Below are positions 52,670 through 62,275 of a DNA stretch of 64,000 bases, piece after piece; positions within the stretch are counted from its first letter, which is position 1; each line of letters opens with the position of its first letter. This stretch comes from Arthrobacter koreensis (lineage in GTDB: Bacteria > Actinomycetota > Actinomycetes > Actinomycetales > Micrococcaceae): positions 558,001 through 622,000 of the forward strand of contig NZ_WACG01000002.1 in assembly GCF_009193255.1 (NCBI RefSeq). Reading direction: 5' to 3'. A program made the translations under genes and the position numbers. The notes under the pieces were generated by a model, which searched no databases, was not told the origin of the DNA, and was given only the letters and a program-made list of their open reading frames with translations.

Positions 52670-54498
52670 CAGTTGCCCTCCTTCTCCGCGTCGCGGCCGG
52701 AGCCTGCCATTGAATCGTGTTTGTCCGCAGCCTCGTTGGGCTTTGCGGATTCGTCCTTGCCGCCGCTTGCGGCCGCTGCCCGGCGCTCGGCAATCGTCAT
52801 CCGGCGCTCTGCTTCGCGGGCGGCGCCCTTGTTCTTTGCCTTCGAGGCCCCTGCGGGTTTGACGGCGGGAGCGGGCGAGCCTGCGGCGTCGTCGTTGGCG
52901 TTGGTCGCTGCCGGTTCGCGCAGGCGTCCTGCGCCGCGGTAGACCGGAACGGCACCCAGGCGCGTGGCATCGAGGCCGGACCATTTATGGCCCTTGCCGA
53001 AGAACTTGGTCCGGGCCAGCAGGACCATCACCGGGTGCGTGAACATAAACACGACGATGAGGTCGGCGATGGCAGTCAGGCCGAGGGTGAAGGCGAAGCC
53101 GCGGACGTTGCCAACGGCGACGAAGTACAGCACGACGGCGGCGAGCAGGTTCACTGCCTTGGACGCCAGGACCGTGCGCTTGGCACGCTTCCAGCCGATG
53201 TCCACGGCGGAGACCAGTCCCCTGCCCTCACGCAGTTCGTCACGGATTCGCTCGAAGTAGACGATGAACGAGTCCGCGGTCAGGCCGATGGCCACAATCA
53301 GGCCCGCAACACCTGCCAGTGAGAGGCGGTAGTTGTGGGACCAGCCGAGGATCGCAATGGCCAGGTACGTCAGCACGCCGGCCACAATGAGCGAGGTGAT
53401 GGTAACGAAGCCGAGGGCCCGGTACTGGAAGAGCGAATACACGGCCACCAGGATCAGGCCAATGATGCCGGCGATCAGGCCCATGCGGAGCTGGTCGGCG
53501 CCAAGGGTGGCGGAGACCTGCTGCTCGCTCTGGATGTCGAAGCTGATCGGCAGGGCACCGTACTTCAGCTGCTCGGAAAGCGCTTTGGCGGTCTCCTGCG
53601 TGAACTGGCCGGTGATCTGGGCGTTGCCGTCGGTGATCAGGACGTTCATGGACGGGGCGGAAATCACCTGTCCGTCCAGGACGATCGCGAACTGGTTCTG
53701 CGGGGATCCGTCACCGAAGCTGAGCAGGCGCTCGGAGACAGCGCGGAACTTCTCGGTACCTTCACGGTTGAAGTCGAGGTTGACGGCCCACTCGTTCAGG
53801 GACTGGCCCTGGCCGCTCTGTGCCATGCCGAAGCTGGCATCCTCCAGCATGGAGCCGGGGACTTCCACCGGCCCGAGGATGTACTTGCCGGCGGTTCCCG
53901 GTTCACAGGCAACCATCGGCTGGTCTGCCGGTGCCGGCTCCAGCGAAGCCTCAAGCGCCGAGGGGTCCAGGCAGTTCGTCGATTCGAACTCCTTGTACAG
54001 CTCGGGGGTGACCCAGTTCATGTCCGAACCGTTCTGGGGTTCAGCCGTGGGCTGCGGCAGTGCCTCGTCCGGCGTCGGCGTTTCCGCGGCAGGCGCCTGG
54101 CCCGGCCCGCCCATAATGACGGAGCGGAACTCCATGGCCGCCGAGGCCTGGATCAGTGCCCGGGTTTCGGCTGTCGGCGTGCCCGGAAGCGATACGACGA
54201 CGTTCCGGCCGGACTGCGTGGTGATCTCCGCTTCGGAGACACCGCTGCCGTCCACGCGCTGGCGGATGATCTCCACGGCCTGGTCCAGCTGTTCCTGGCT
54301 GATCTGGGAGTCACCGCCCTGCACCTTCGGGGCAAGGATCATCTGGGTGCCGCCCTCAAGGTCAAGGGCGAGCTTTGGAGTCCAGCTGGCGTTGCTCCAC
54401 ATGGAGCCGCCGCCGAGCAAAAGGGCCAGGGCAGCAAAAAGGACGCCCAACCAAATGAGCGTCTTTTTTGCTGCCGGGCCGGAGCCGGTTCGAGGCAT
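52669..54498 (-). CDS. secD: Protein translocase subunit SecD
   Basis: 609-residue partner of SecF. TM1 (TLIWLGVLFAALALLLGGGS) is followed by KLALDLEGGTQMILAPKV, a long extracytoplasmic P1 region with a Pro/Gln/Glu-rich insertion, then the TM block with GLIVAIGLTADSFIVYFERI and DELREGRGLVSAVDIGWKRA. The C-terminus adds a charged Ala/Lys/Glu-rich tail of ~75 residues, common in actinobacterial SecD. The start is ATG 54498, with AAAGG upstream. Confidence 0.95.
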   Translation of the reverse strand: MPRTGSGPAAKKTLIWLGVLFAALALLLGGGSMWSNASWTPKLALDLEGGTQMILAPKVQGGDSQISQEQLDQAVEIIRQRVDGSGVSEAEITTQSGRNVVVSLPGTPTAETRALIQASAAMEFRSVIMGGPGQAPAAETPTPDEALPQPTAEPQNGSDMNWVTPELYKEFESTNCLDPSALEASLEPAPADQPMVACEPGTAGKYILGPVEVPGSMLEDASFGMAQSGQGQSLNEWAVNLDFNREGTEKFRAVSERLLSFGDGSPQNQFAIVLDGQVISAPSMNVLITDGNAQITGQFTQETAKALSEQLKYGALPISFDIQSEQQVSATLGADQLRMGLIAGIIGLILVAVYSLFQYRALGFVTITSLIVAGVLTYLAIAILGWSHNYRLSLAGVAGLIVAIGLTADSFIVYFERIRDELREGRGLVSAVDIGWKRAKRTVLASKAVNLLAAVVLYFVAVGNVRGFAFTLGLTAIADLIVVFMFTHPVMVLLARTKFFGKGHKWSGLDATRLGAVPVYRGAGRLREPAATNANDDAAGSPAPAVKPAGASKAKNKGAAREAERRMTIAERRAAAASGGKDESAKPNEAADKHDSMAGSGRDAEKEGN

Positions 54499-54586
54499 AA
54501 GGGTTTTCCTTTAGGGCGTGATCGCCGGAGACAGATGGATCCGGCGGACCTGCATCAACTGCTCTGCCTGCAGGTCCTCGGAGAGT

Positions 54587-55072
54587 CTAGTTGTCTTTCT
54601 TGTTCTCGCGGTCGAGGCGCTTAAGCGTTTCGTCCGGGGTCTCGTCCTGCGGTGCTTCAGCAGCCGCTTCGCGCGAACGGTCCTCGGCGGCAGATACGTC
54701 GCCGGTGAGGGAAGAAGCGTCATCGGGAACGACGGCGTCCTGGGTCTCTGCTTCCTCGGGCTGCGCGGTGACAACCTTGGTCAGCGCCTGGAGGTGAATG
54801 GTGGCGGTGTTGCCGGGAGAAAGCTCAAGGACAGCCTTGTTCTCTTCCTGGTCGACGGAGACGATGGTGCCGAAGAGACCGAACTGGGTCATGACCTCAG
54901 TGCCGGGAACCATCTGGGTGCGCTGCTCCTGGACGGTCTTCTGGGTCTTCTTCTGCTTCCGGAACATCATAAAGATGAACAGGCCGAGCAGGATCGGCAG
55001 CAGGAGGCTGGAGAACGTAAAACCGCCCTGAGCTCCCGTATCGGTGGTCTGGGCCAAGACATTCAAGAACAC
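54587..55072 (-). CDS. yajC: Preprotein translocase subunit YajC
   Basis: 161 residues. One N-terminal TM (FSSLLLPILLGLFIFMMF) is followed by the YajC core RKQKKTQKTVQEQRTQMVPG, GTEVMTQFGLFGTIVSVDQE and a long acidic C-terminal tail (~60 residues) that the short Gram-negative forms lack. The start GTG 55072 (VFLNVLAQ) fits; TTG two codons later is possible. It is first in the yajC-secD-secF group, 88 nt before secD. Confidence 0.92.
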   Translation of the reverse strand: MFLNVLAQTTDTGAQGGFTFSSLLLPILLGLFIFMMFRKQKKTQKTVQEQRTQMVPGTEVMTQFGLFGTIVSVDQEENKAVLELSPGNTATIHLQALTKVVTAQPEEAETQDAVVPDDASSLTGDVSAAEDRSREAAAEAPQDETPDETLKRLDRENKKDN

Positions 55073-55243
55073 GAAGGGTTCCGTTTCTGTTGCGGTATGT
55101 ATGCGGTATGCCGGAATCAGCGCACCGGCGGAGCGGACGTCAAAACAGTCTAAGGGGAAAACGGTCCACCGGCCGCTTAAGTTTCCCCGTAGATTTTATT
55201 GTGCAGGCATCCGCCGCTGATTGCATCCCGGGGCCGGAACCCG

Positions 55244-56323
55244 TCAGGGCTCGCCCGGGTCCGCCGATTCGGCCGTGCCCGGCCCGGTGTACAGCGATTC
55301 AGGGATGAGCTGCGCAGCGGCGTCGGGCATCTGCAGTCCCAGGTGTTCCCAGGCAGCGCGTGTGGCGATGCGGCCCCTCGGGGTGCGCCCCAGGAGGCCT
55401 TCGCGGACCAGGTAGGGTTCCGCGACCGTTTCCACGGTCTCCGGTTCTTCGCCGACGGCGATCGCCAGGGTGGACAAGCCCACGGGTCCCCCACCGAACT
55501 TGGTCACCAGGGCATGCAGCACGGCACGGTCCAGCCGGTCCAGGCCGCGTTCATCCACTTCATACATGTCCAGCGCAGCGCCCGCGGAGCGCGCGTCGAT
55601 CTGGTCAATTCCGTGGACCAGTGCCCAGTCACGGACCCGCCGCAGCAGGCGGTTCGCGATACGCGGCGTTCCGCGGGACCGGCCGGCAACCTCGGCGAAA
55701 CCGGCAGAGTTGACCTTCATGTCCATCAGCATGGCGGAGCGGCGCAGCACCAGCTCGAGTTCGGCGGTGGAATAGAACTCCAGGTGCCCGGTGAAGCCGA
55801 AGCGGTCCCGGAGCGGGCCCGGCAGCAGCCCGGCACGGGTGGTGGCGCCCACCAGGGTGAAGGGGGGAAGGTCCAGCGGAATGGCGGTGGCTCCGGCACC
55901 TTTACCCACCACGATGTCAACGCGGAAGTCTTCCATGGCCATGTAGAGCATTTCCTCGGCAGGCCGTGACATCCGGTGGATCTCATCGAGGAAAAGTACT
56001 TCCCCCTCCGTGAGGGAGGAGAGGATGGCCGCCAGATCGCCGGCGTGCTGGATCGCCGGGCCGGAGCTGATCCGCAGTGGCGCGTTCATCTCGGCGGCAA
56101 TGATCATGGACAGCGTGGTCTTGCCCAGGCCGGGAGGGCCGGAAAGCAGTACGTGGTCTGCGCTGCGGCCGCGCAGGCGGGAGGCTTCCAGGACCAGGGA
56201 CAGCTGCTCCCGGACGCGCTTCTGGCCCACGAAATCGTCGAGGTTCTTCGGGCGCAGCGCGGCTTCGATTGCCTTGTCATCCGGATCAGGGGCCGCCGTG
56301 GTCAGCGTTTCGGAGGCGGCCAC
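55244..56323 (-). CDS. ruvB: Holliday junction branch migration helicase RuvB
   Basis: 359-residue AAA+ motor of the RuvABC resolvasome. [19 protein letters not shown], Walker [10 protein letters not shown], Walker [10 protein letters not shown], and the arginine-finger region [17 protein letters not shown] are intact, followed by the C-terminal winged-helix domain ([20 protein letters not shown]). The start GTG 56323 lies 1 nt after the ruvA stop. Confidence 0.96.
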   Translation of the reverse strand: MAASETLTTAAPDPDDKAIEAALRPKNLDDFVGQKRVREQLSLVLEASRLRGRSADHVLLSGPPGLGKTTLSMIIAAEMNAPLRISSGPAIQHAGDLAAILSSLTEGEVLFLDEIHRMSRPAEEMLYMAMEDFRVDIVVGKGAGATAIPLDLPPFTLVGATTRAGLLPGPLRDRFGFTGHLEFYSTAELELVLRRSAMLMDMKVNSAGFAEVAGRSRGTPRIANRLLRRVRDWALVHGIDQIDARSAGAALDMYEVDERGLDRLDRAVLHALVTKFGGGPVGLSTLAIAVGEEPETVETVAEPYLVREGLLGRTPRGRIATRAAWEHLGLQMPDAAAQLIPESLYTGPGTAESADPGEP

Positions 56324-56324
56324 G

Positions 56325-56954
56325 CTAGCCCGCCCGCTGCGGGGACCGGGCGCGGGCGCCGTCCTGGCCGAGGCGGCGGAGGGTCAGGCGCAGGATTTCG
56401 GCCACGTTGCCCGCCGCGGCGGCGTCGGGATGCTCTGCCGCCGTGGCTTCAACGGCGGCCGTGGCGTCCTTCTCCGACCAGCCCAGCCCGGTCATCGCGG
56501 AGAGCACCTGCTCGTTCCAGGCCGTCACGCCGGCCGGCGCTTCATCGGTGCCGAGCGGAACCAGCTTGTCCGCGAGCTCCAGGACAATCCGGCGGGCTCC
56601 CTTGGGGCCGATTCCCGGAACCTTGCTGAAGGCCTTGTCATCCCCGGATGAGGCGGCGATCCGCACTGCTTCGGGTGTGTGGACTGCCAGCACGGCGAGG
56701 GCGATGCGCGGGCCGACGCCGCTGACGCCCAGCAGGGTCTCAAACACTTCCCGTTCCCCCGGCTCGGCGAAGCCGAACAGGGTCATCGAATCCTCGCGGA
56801 CAATGAGGGCCGTGTGCAGCAGCGCTTCGGCGCCTGTCCGCAGGGACATCAGGGTCTGCGGAGTTGCCTGGACGGCCATGCCGACGCCGTTGACGTCAAG
56901 GACGGCGGATGCAGTGCCGACGTAGGTTACGACGCCGCGTAGGGAGGCAATCAT
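56325..56954 (-). CDS. ruvA: Holliday junction branch migration protein RuvA
   Basis: 209 residues. The OB-fold start [20 protein letters not shown], the HhH motifs ([20 protein letters not shown] and [20 protein letters not shown]) and the C-terminal RuvB-binding domain ([17 protein letters not shown]) are all present. It tetramerises on the Holliday junction and recruits RuvB. The start is ATG 56954, 84 nt after ruvC. Confidence 0.95.
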   Translation of the reverse strand: MIASLRGVVTYVGTASAVLDVNGVGMAVQATPQTLMSLRTGAEALLHTALIVREDSMTLFGFAEPGEREVFETLLGVSGVGPRIALAVLAVHTPEAVRIAASSGDDKAFSKVPGIGPKGARRIVLELADKLVPLGTDEAPAGVTAWNEQVLSAMTGLGWSEKDATAAVEATAAEHPDAAAAGNVAEILRLTLRRLGQDGARARSPQRAG

Positions 56955-57038
56955 GGGGAAACTCCGTGCTGTGATCCGGGAACGAAATAGAACATATCTA
57001 CGAACAGCCTACTGTCCCGGCCCGGGTTTGCCGGAACT

Positions 57039-57647
57039 TTAGCGGTGCGCGCGTTTCGCTTTGGCTTCAGCTTCCGCCCACAGCCGCTGCGCCGGGGTGA
57101 GGCCGGTGGCGGCCAGTCCCCCGCCCGCTGCCGCCGATCCCTGGGTAGCTGCCTGCCCCGGCCCCATGGCACCGCGGCGCCAGGCGTGGGCGATGGCCAG
57201 CGCAAGGGCATCGGCGGCGTCGGCCGGCCGCGGCATTTCCGTGAGCCGCAGGATCTTGGTGACCATCCTGCCCACTGCCTCCTTGTTCGCCGACCCCGAA
57301 CCGGTTACCGCGGCCTTGACCTCGGTGGGGGTGTGCAGGGCTACCGGAATCCCGCGGCGCGCGGCGGCAGCAATAACGACGCCGGACGCCTGCGCGGTGC
57401 CCATCACGGTGCTGACATTGAGCTGGCTGAAGACCCGCTCAACGGCCAGGACATCCGGTGTGTGCGTATCGAGCCAGAGCTCAATCGCCTCCGAAATGGC
57501 CAGCAGCCGGGCGTCGAGGGCAGTGCCGGCTTCAGTGCCGGCCACCCCCACGGCCACCATGGTGGCGCGGCGGTTGCCCTCGACGTCGACTACGCCCAGT
57601 CCACAGCGGGTCAGTCCCGGGTCAACCCCCAGGACCCGGAGAGGCAC
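57039..57647 (-). CDS. ruvC: Crossover junction endodeoxyribonuclease RuvC
   Basis: 202 residues with an RNase H-like fold. The catalytic acidic residues are in [17 protein letters not shown] near the N-terminus, [12 protein letters not shown] near residue 70, and the C-terminal [21 protein letters not shown] Gly/Ala-rich ~40-residue tail follows. The start is GTG 57647, 7 nt after yebC. Confidence 0.95.
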   Translation of the reverse strand: MPLRVLGVDPGLTRCGLGVVDVEGNRRATMVAVGVAGTEAGTALDARLLAISEAIELWLDTHTPDVLAVERVFSQLNVSTVMGTAQASGVVIAAAARRGIPVALHTPTEVKAAVTGSGSANKEAVGRMVTKILRLTEMPRPADAADALALAIAHAWRRGAMGPGQAATQGSAAAGGGLAATGLTPAQRLWAEAEAKAKRAHR

Positions 57648-57654
57648 GCGGTGC

Positions 57655-58410
57655 TCAGTCTTCTTCGAGCTGCGCGAAAACGTCCGCAGAGATGTCGGCG
57701 TTGGAGTACACGTTCTGGACGTCGTCCAGTTCCTCCAGCGCGTCGACGAGCTTCATGAACTTCCGGGCGGCGTCTGCTTCCAGGTCCACCAGCATGGAGG
57801 AAACGAACTCGACTTCGTCGGTCTCGTATTCGATGCCGGCTTCCTCGAGGGCTGCCACTACGGCACGCAGGTCCGTGGGGTCGCAGTGGATCTCGAAGTT
57901 GTCGCCGGATTCCTTGACTTCGTCAGCACCGGCGTCGAGCACTGCCATCAGCAGGTCATCCTCGGTGAGGTCCTTCTTGGGCAGGGAGATAACGCCCTTG
58001 CGGTTGAACATGTAGGAAACCGAGCCGGGATCCGCCACCGAGCCGCCGTTGCGGGTGATAGCCAGGCGGACTTCGGAGGCCGCGCGGTTCTTGTTGTCCG
58101 TGAGGCACTCGATCAGGACGGCGGATCCCTGGGGACCGCGGGCTTCGTACATGATTTCCGTGTAGTCGACGACTTCACCGGTCAGGCCGGCGCCGCGCTT
58201 GATGGCGCGGTCGATGTTGTCATTGGGAACAGAGGTCTTCTTGGCCTTCTGCACGGCGAGTTCAAGGCCGGGGTTGCCGGCCATGTCCGCGCCGCCGGCA
58301 CGCGCCGCAACTTCGATGTTCTTGATCAGCTTGGCAAAGGACTTTGCACGCTTGGCATCAATTGCGGCCTTCTTGTGCTTGGTGGTTGCCCATTTCGAGT
58401 GGCCCGACAT
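57655..58410 (-). CDS. yebC: YebC/PmpR family DNA-binding regulatory protein
   Basis: 251 residues with the family opening [20 protein letters not shown] and three-domain layout: [40 protein letters not shown] and a C-terminal [20 protein letters not shown]. YebC proteins act as transcriptional regulators and, in several bacteria, as factors that relieve ribosome stalling. The start is ATG 58410, 3 nt after the pdxT stop, so it is coupled to pdxT. Confidence 0.95.
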   Translation of the reverse strand: MSGHSKWATTKHKKAAIDAKRAKSFAKLIKNIEVAARAGGADMAGNPGLELAVQKAKKTSVPNDNIDRAIKRGAGLTGEVVDYTEIMYEARGPQGSAVLIECLTDNKNRAASEVRLAITRNGGSVADPGSVSYMFNRKGVISLPKKDLTEDDLLMAVLDAGADEVKESGDNFEIHCDPTDLRAVVAALEEAGIEYETDEVEFVSSMLVDLEADAARKFMKLVDALEELDDVQNVYSNADISADVFAQLEED

Positions 58411-58413
58411 GCT

Positions 58414-59121
58414 TTACGCGTCTCCTCTGATCATCTGGATAAATAGTTCGTGGATACGGCGCTCCCCCGTTACTTCCGGATGGAACGAGGTGGCCAGCAG
58501 TTTTCCCGAACGCACTGCGACAATTCTAGCGACTGAATCAGCTGCACCACTTTCAGCGCCCGCTGCGGCGTCTCCGGCCGGGACCTGTGCAAGAACCTGC
58601 ACGGAGGAGCCTACCTTCTCCACCCAGGGCGCCCGGATAAAGACGGCGTGCACGTTTTCGGTGTGAGCCGCGGGGTCCTGGCTGGGCAGGGACTGCAGGC
58701 CGGTAAACGGGAGGCTGGTCTCGAAGGACTCACGCTGCCGGCCGAATGCGTTGCGGCGCACCACTATGTCCAGCCCGCCGAGGGTCTGCTGGGGTTCTCC
58801 AGCCGCGTCCAGCGCCGGGTCGGTGATGCGTTCGGCGAGCAGGATCATGCCTGCGCAGGAGCCGTAGACGGGAAATCCTTCCGCAATCTTTGCGCGGAGC
58901 GGTTCGGCGATGCTGTAGAGGCGCATCAGCTTGTCAATGGTGGTGGATTCCCCACCGGGAAGCACCAGCCCGTCCAGGGCGTCGAGCTCTGCTGCGCGGC
59001 GGACCAGCGTTGTGCGCGCCCCTGCCGCTTCGAGGGCGTGTACGTGTTCACGGACTCCGCCCTGGAGCGCCAGCACTCCCACCAGCGGTGACGCGGCGTC
59101 CTGCGGCGTGATTTCAGTCAT
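58414..59121 (-). CDS. pdxT: Pyridoxal 5'-phosphate synthase glutaminase subunit
   Basis: 235-residue class I glutamine amidotransferase that feeds ammonia to PdxS for PLP synthesis. [20 protein letters not shown] at the N-terminus, [20 protein letters not shown], nucleophile Cys in [14 protein letters not shown], and the His/Glu pair in [18 protein letters not shown] are intact. Its usual partner pdxS is not adjacent: the upstream neighbour is the divergent murT. So pdxS must lie elsewhere. Confidence 0.94.
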   Translation of the reverse strand: MTEITPQDAASPLVGVLALQGGVREHVHALEAAGARTTLVRRAAELDALDGLVLPGGESTTIDKLMRLYSIAEPLRAKIAEGFPVYGSCAGMILLAERITDPALDAAGEPQQTLGGLDIVVRRNAFGRQRESFETSLPFTGLQSLPSQDPAAHTENVHAVFIRAPWVEKVGSSVQVLAQVPAGDAAAGAESGAADSVARIVAVRSGKLLATSFHPEVTGERRIHELFIQMIRGDA

Positions 59122-59187
59122 TGGATCATTCTAGGTTGCCCGCGGCGTCCCGGCCCGGTTCGTGACGGTGGGATATATTCGGTATCC

Positions 59188-60456
59188 ATGAGTTCTTTCT
59201 CCATTCTGGTCGGCAAACTGGTCCGCGGCGCCTCGCGGCTGCGCGGCGGAGGGTCCGCACTTCCCGGCCTCGTGGTGGAGAAAATCGATCCGGATTTCAT
59301 CCGGCGGACGCTCTCCACCCTGCCCCTCGGCGTCGCCGTCGTTTCCGGTACCAACGGCAAAACCACCACCACCAAGATGGTCGTGGAGCTGCTGGAAGGC
59401 CAGGGCCTGAAGGTCTTCACCAACCGGACCGGCAGCAACTTCACCCGCGGCGTGGCCGCGGCACTGCTTGGCGAAGTGGACCTGCGCGGGCGCCTGGACG
59501 CGGACATTGCCGTCCTGGAGCTGGACGAAGCCCATGCCGTTCACTTCGTGAAGCTCATCCAGCCGCGTTATGCCCTGCTGCTCAACGTCCTGCGGGACCA
59601 GCTGGACCGCTTCGGCGAGATCGACAAGACCACCCGGCTGCTGGAACAGATCGCGAAGGCCACTACGGAAACCGTGGTGCTGAACCGCGAGGATCCGCGG
59701 GTAGCCTCCATCGCCGATTCCCTGTCCGGCCCGAAGGTCGCCTACTTTGGCCTGGATGCCTCGCTGCGCAGCACTTTCCCGAACGACGACGAGATGCGCG
59801 GCTCCCGCTCCGAAGCGATCGCCGCCGCCCAGCCCGCCGACGTCGTGCTCACCCGGGTCGCCGAAACGGAGGCTGACTTCCTGGTTGACGGCACTCCTAC
59901 CACCACGGGGTTGAAGCTCCGCGGCGTCTACAACATCTTCAACGCGGCCGCGGCACTGACGTTTGCCCGGCAGATCCTGGGCGCCAAGGCAAACCGGACG
60001 GCGCTGTTCGAGTCGCTGTCAAACGTTGAACCGGCCTTCGGCCGCGGTGAATCCCTGACCGTGAACGGCGCACCGCTGGAACTGGTGCTGGTGAAAAACC
60101 CCTCAGGATTCCGTCTGGGCCTGAAGTCCTTCGCGGCACACGGTTACGCAACCATGATCGCCATCAATGACAACTACGCAGACGGCCGGGACATGTCCTG
60201 GCTCTGGGATGTGGACTTCGAAACGCTCTCTGACGGCGTAGACATGGTCGCCGGTGTGCGCGCTTATGACATGGCCCTGCGCCTGAAGTATGACGACGTT
60301 CCGGTGGGAGACGTTCTTCCGGACATCCCCGATGCGCTGGCCAAGTTCATTGCCGGTACCGGCACGCAGCCGAAGCGCATTTTCTGTACCTACACCGCCA
60401 TGCTTGCCGTGCGGCGCGAACTGTCCAAGATCACGAAGGTTGAGGTGGTCTCATGA
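59188..60456 (+). CDS. murT: Lipid II isoglutaminyl synthase subunit MurT
   Basis: 422-residue Mur-ligase-like ATPase that, with GatD, amidates D-Glu of lipid II. The Walker A-like VVSGTNGKTTTTKMVVE near residue 55, VLELDEAHAVHFVKLIQP, LLNVLRDQLDRFGEIDKT and the C-terminal DUF1727 domain (WLWDVDFETLSDGVDMVAGV) are present. The region after VVLNREDPRVASIADSLSG, where characterised MurT carries a four-Cys zinc ribbon, has no Cys here. The start is ATG 59188, with a TATATT box upstream (~59171). Confidence 0.92.
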   Translation: MSSFSILVGKLVRGASRLRGGGSALPGLVVEKIDPDFIRRTLSTLPLGVAVVSGTNGKTTTTKMVVELLEGQGLKVFTNRTGSNFTRGVAAALLGEVDLRGRLDADIAVLELDEAHAVHFVKLIQPRYALLLNVLRDQLDRFGEIDKTTRLLEQIAKATTETVVLNREDPRVASIADSLSGPKVAYFGLDASLRSTFPNDDEMRGSRSEAIAAAQPADVVLTRVAETEADFLVDGTPTTTGLKLRGVYNIFNAAAALTFARQILGAKANRTALFESLSNVEPAFGRGESLTVNGAPLELVLVKNPSGFRLGLKSFAAHGYATMIAINDNYADGRDMSWLWDVDFETLSDGVDMVAGVRAYDMALRLKYDDVPVGDVLPDIPDALAKFIAGTGTQPKRIFCTYTAMLAVRRELSKITKVEVVS

Positions 60457-61193
60457 GCCGGGACATCCACATTGTCCAGCTGTACCCCCGGGACATGAAC
60501 ATCTACGGCGACTGGGGCAACGTCCTGGTGCTCAAACAGCGCCTGAAGTGGCAGGGGTACAACCCGGTAGTCACCGAGTACAACCCGGGCGATGAGTTCC
60601 CATCCGCTGCGGACCTCATAGTCGGCGGCGGCGGGCAGGACAGCGGCCAGGTGGTGATCCAGCAGGACCTGCAGGCCCTGGCGCCTTCGCTGCGCGCCAT
60701 GGCCGACGACGGCCTGCCTATGCTGGTCATCTGCGGGCTCTACCAGCTCTTTGGCCGGTTCTTCAAAACGCACGACGGCGTCCTCATCCCCGGCATCGGG
60801 GTCCTGGACATTGAAACCCACGGCGGACCGGACCGGCTGATCGGCAATGTGCTCTCAGTCAGTGAAGAGTTCGGCGAGATCCACGGCTACGAGAACCACA
60901 GCGGCCAGACCTTCCTGGGGCCGGATGCGAAGCCTCTGGCGCTGGTCCGCAAGGGCGAGGGCAACAACTCCAAGGACGACACCGAGGGCGCCCGGTATCA
61001 GAACGTGGTGGCCAGCTACCTGCACGGTTCGCTTCTACCCAAGAACCCGGCGATCGCAGACTTCCTGATCGAGAAGGCTGTTACCCGCCGCTATGGTTCC
61101 TTCGACCCGGCTCCCGCGTCCGACGCGGACCTCGCCGAGCTTGCCCGCCTCTCCGAGCTCGCCCGTTCCCACGCTGCCAACCGTCCCCGGTAG
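60453..61193 (+). CDS. gatD: Lipid II isoglutaminyl synthase subunit GatD
   Basis: 246-residue glutamine amidotransferase of the CobB/CobQ-like type that supplies ammonia to MurT. The opening is IHIVQLYPRDMNIYGDWGNV, the oxyanion segment ADLIVGGGGQDSGQ, the nucleophile Cys in MLVICGLYQLFG near residue 94, and the catalytic His region VASYLHGSLLPKNPAIADFL. It overlaps murT by 4 bp (ATGA), so expression is coupled. Confidence 0.94.
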   Translation: MSRDIHIVQLYPRDMNIYGDWGNVLVLKQRLKWQGYNPVVTEYNPGDEFPSAADLIVGGGGQDSGQVVIQQDLQALAPSLRAMADDGLPMLVICGLYQLFGRFFKTHDGVLIPGIGVLDIETHGGPDRLIGNVLSVSEEFGEIHGYENHSGQTFLGPDAKPLALVRKGEGNNSKDDTEGARYQNVVASYLHGSLLPKNPAIADFLIEKAVTRRYGSFDPAPASDADLAELARLSELARSHAANRPR

Positions 61194-61271
61194 TTCCCCG
61201 CGGGTTTTCCGGTGGCGGTGTCCGCTTAGCCGCGGCCGGGACCTGGCGGCCCCAACCGCCGCGCGCCCCTG

Positions 61272-61315
61272 CTGTCCGGACCTGTGTGCCTCAGCGTCCG
61301 GACCTGTGTGCCTCT
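61272..61315 (+). repeat. 22-bp tandem repeat, two copies
   Basis: GTCCGGACCTGTGTGCCTCA(GC) occurs at 61272-61293 and again at 61294-61315 with one substitution. It begins the repeat-rich, gene-free stretch downstream of gatD. Confidence 0.85.
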
Positions 61316-61324
61316 GCGTCCGGA

Positions 61325-62018
61325 TTCCCAGCCGCCGTTACCCCTGCGCCAGGTGTGACCCCGCCAGCCACCATCCGCAACGAGCCCTGGGAACCCCGGA
61401 GTCAGCCCTCTTTCCTGCAGGTGCCGCCTTCCGGGTTTCCCAGCCACCGTTACCCCGAGCGACCGGTGTGACCCCACCCGCCCCACCCATCACGAGCCCT
61501 GGGAACCCCGGCCTGCTGCCTCAACCGATCTCAACCTGCGCGACCGGGTTTCGCAGCCGCCGCAACCGCCACAGACCTTCGCCGCGGCGTTTCCCAGCCG
61601 CCCTTACCCCTGCGCCAGACGTGACCCCACCAGGCACCATCCGCAACGAGCCCTAGGAACCCCGGAGTCAGCCCCCTTTCCTGCAGGCGCCGCCTTCCGG
61701 GTTTCCCACCCGCCGTCACCCCGAGCGACCGGTGTGACCCCACCCGCCACACCTGTCACGAGCCCTGGGAACTGCCTCAACCGATCTCAACCTGCGCGAC
61801 CGGGTTTCGCAGCCGCCGCAAGCGCCACAGACCTTCGCCGCGGCGTTTCCCAGCCGCCGTTACCCCTGCGCCAGACGTGACCCCACCAGGCACCATCCGC
61901 AACGAGCCCGGGGAACCCCGGAGTCAGCCCTCTTTCCTGCAGGTGCCGTCTTCCGGGTTTCCCACCCGCCGTTACCCCAGTGGCCGGTGTGAAGCCACCC
62001 GCCACACCTGTCACTCTC
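61325..62018. repeat. Tandem repeat of ~260-bp units (three copies, third partial)
   Basis: Units begin TTCCCAGCCGCC at 61325, 61591 and 61847 (spacings 266 and 256). Each holds TTTCCTGCAGG, CAACGAGCCC, and a second related sub-block (GGGTTTCCCA...CCGGTGTGA.CC). The last copy stops near 62018. Weak Trp/Gly/Arg-rich frames run along the minus strand of each unit, but spacing is not a multiple of three throughout, so I treat it as non-coding. The flanks 61194-61271 and 62019-62069 hold no gene. Confidence 0.85.
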
Positions 62019-62069
62019 CGTAGGATCCGCCCACTCCAAAGGCAGGGTGACGCGGTGGGTTCGCCGGAC

Positions 62070-62150
62070 GGGCCGGGTTAGGCGGCTTTAATACTCCAAA
62101 GCGAGCCCTGCGAGCGAAGGAGTTTCGTTGCCGCCGTTCCGGCCCGCCCG
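62070..62150 (+). repeat. 81-bp direct repeat, left copy
   Basis: GGGCCGGGTTAGGCGGCTTT... to ...CCGCCGTTCCGGCCCGCCCG. It is nearly identical (three differences by eye) to 63506-63586. Within it, GGCGGC and GCCGCC, and ACTCC and GGAGT, are complementary, giving an imperfect palindrome of ~55 nt. The G-rich stretch 62151-62275 after it contains no gene. Confidence 0.88.
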
Positions 62151-62275
62151 GCGGGCGGACAGACGGGCGAACGGGTGGAGACGAGCGGACAGGTCGGGTG
62201 GGCACACGGACAGGACGGGCGAGCGAACGGGGCAACCAGGCGTGCCGGAAGGACATGCCGGCACAGAGCCAGAAA

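Noticed and set aside
61226-62014. Three minus-strand frames of 73-86 residues with shared Trp/Gly/Arg-rich text
   Set aside because: They arise from the tandem DNA repeat. The unit spacing (266, 256) is not consistently a multiple of three, and no start site or known family supports them.
61272-62018. CRISPR array
   Set aside because: The 22-bp repeats are directly adjacent without spacers, the large units are far too long, and there are no cas genes.
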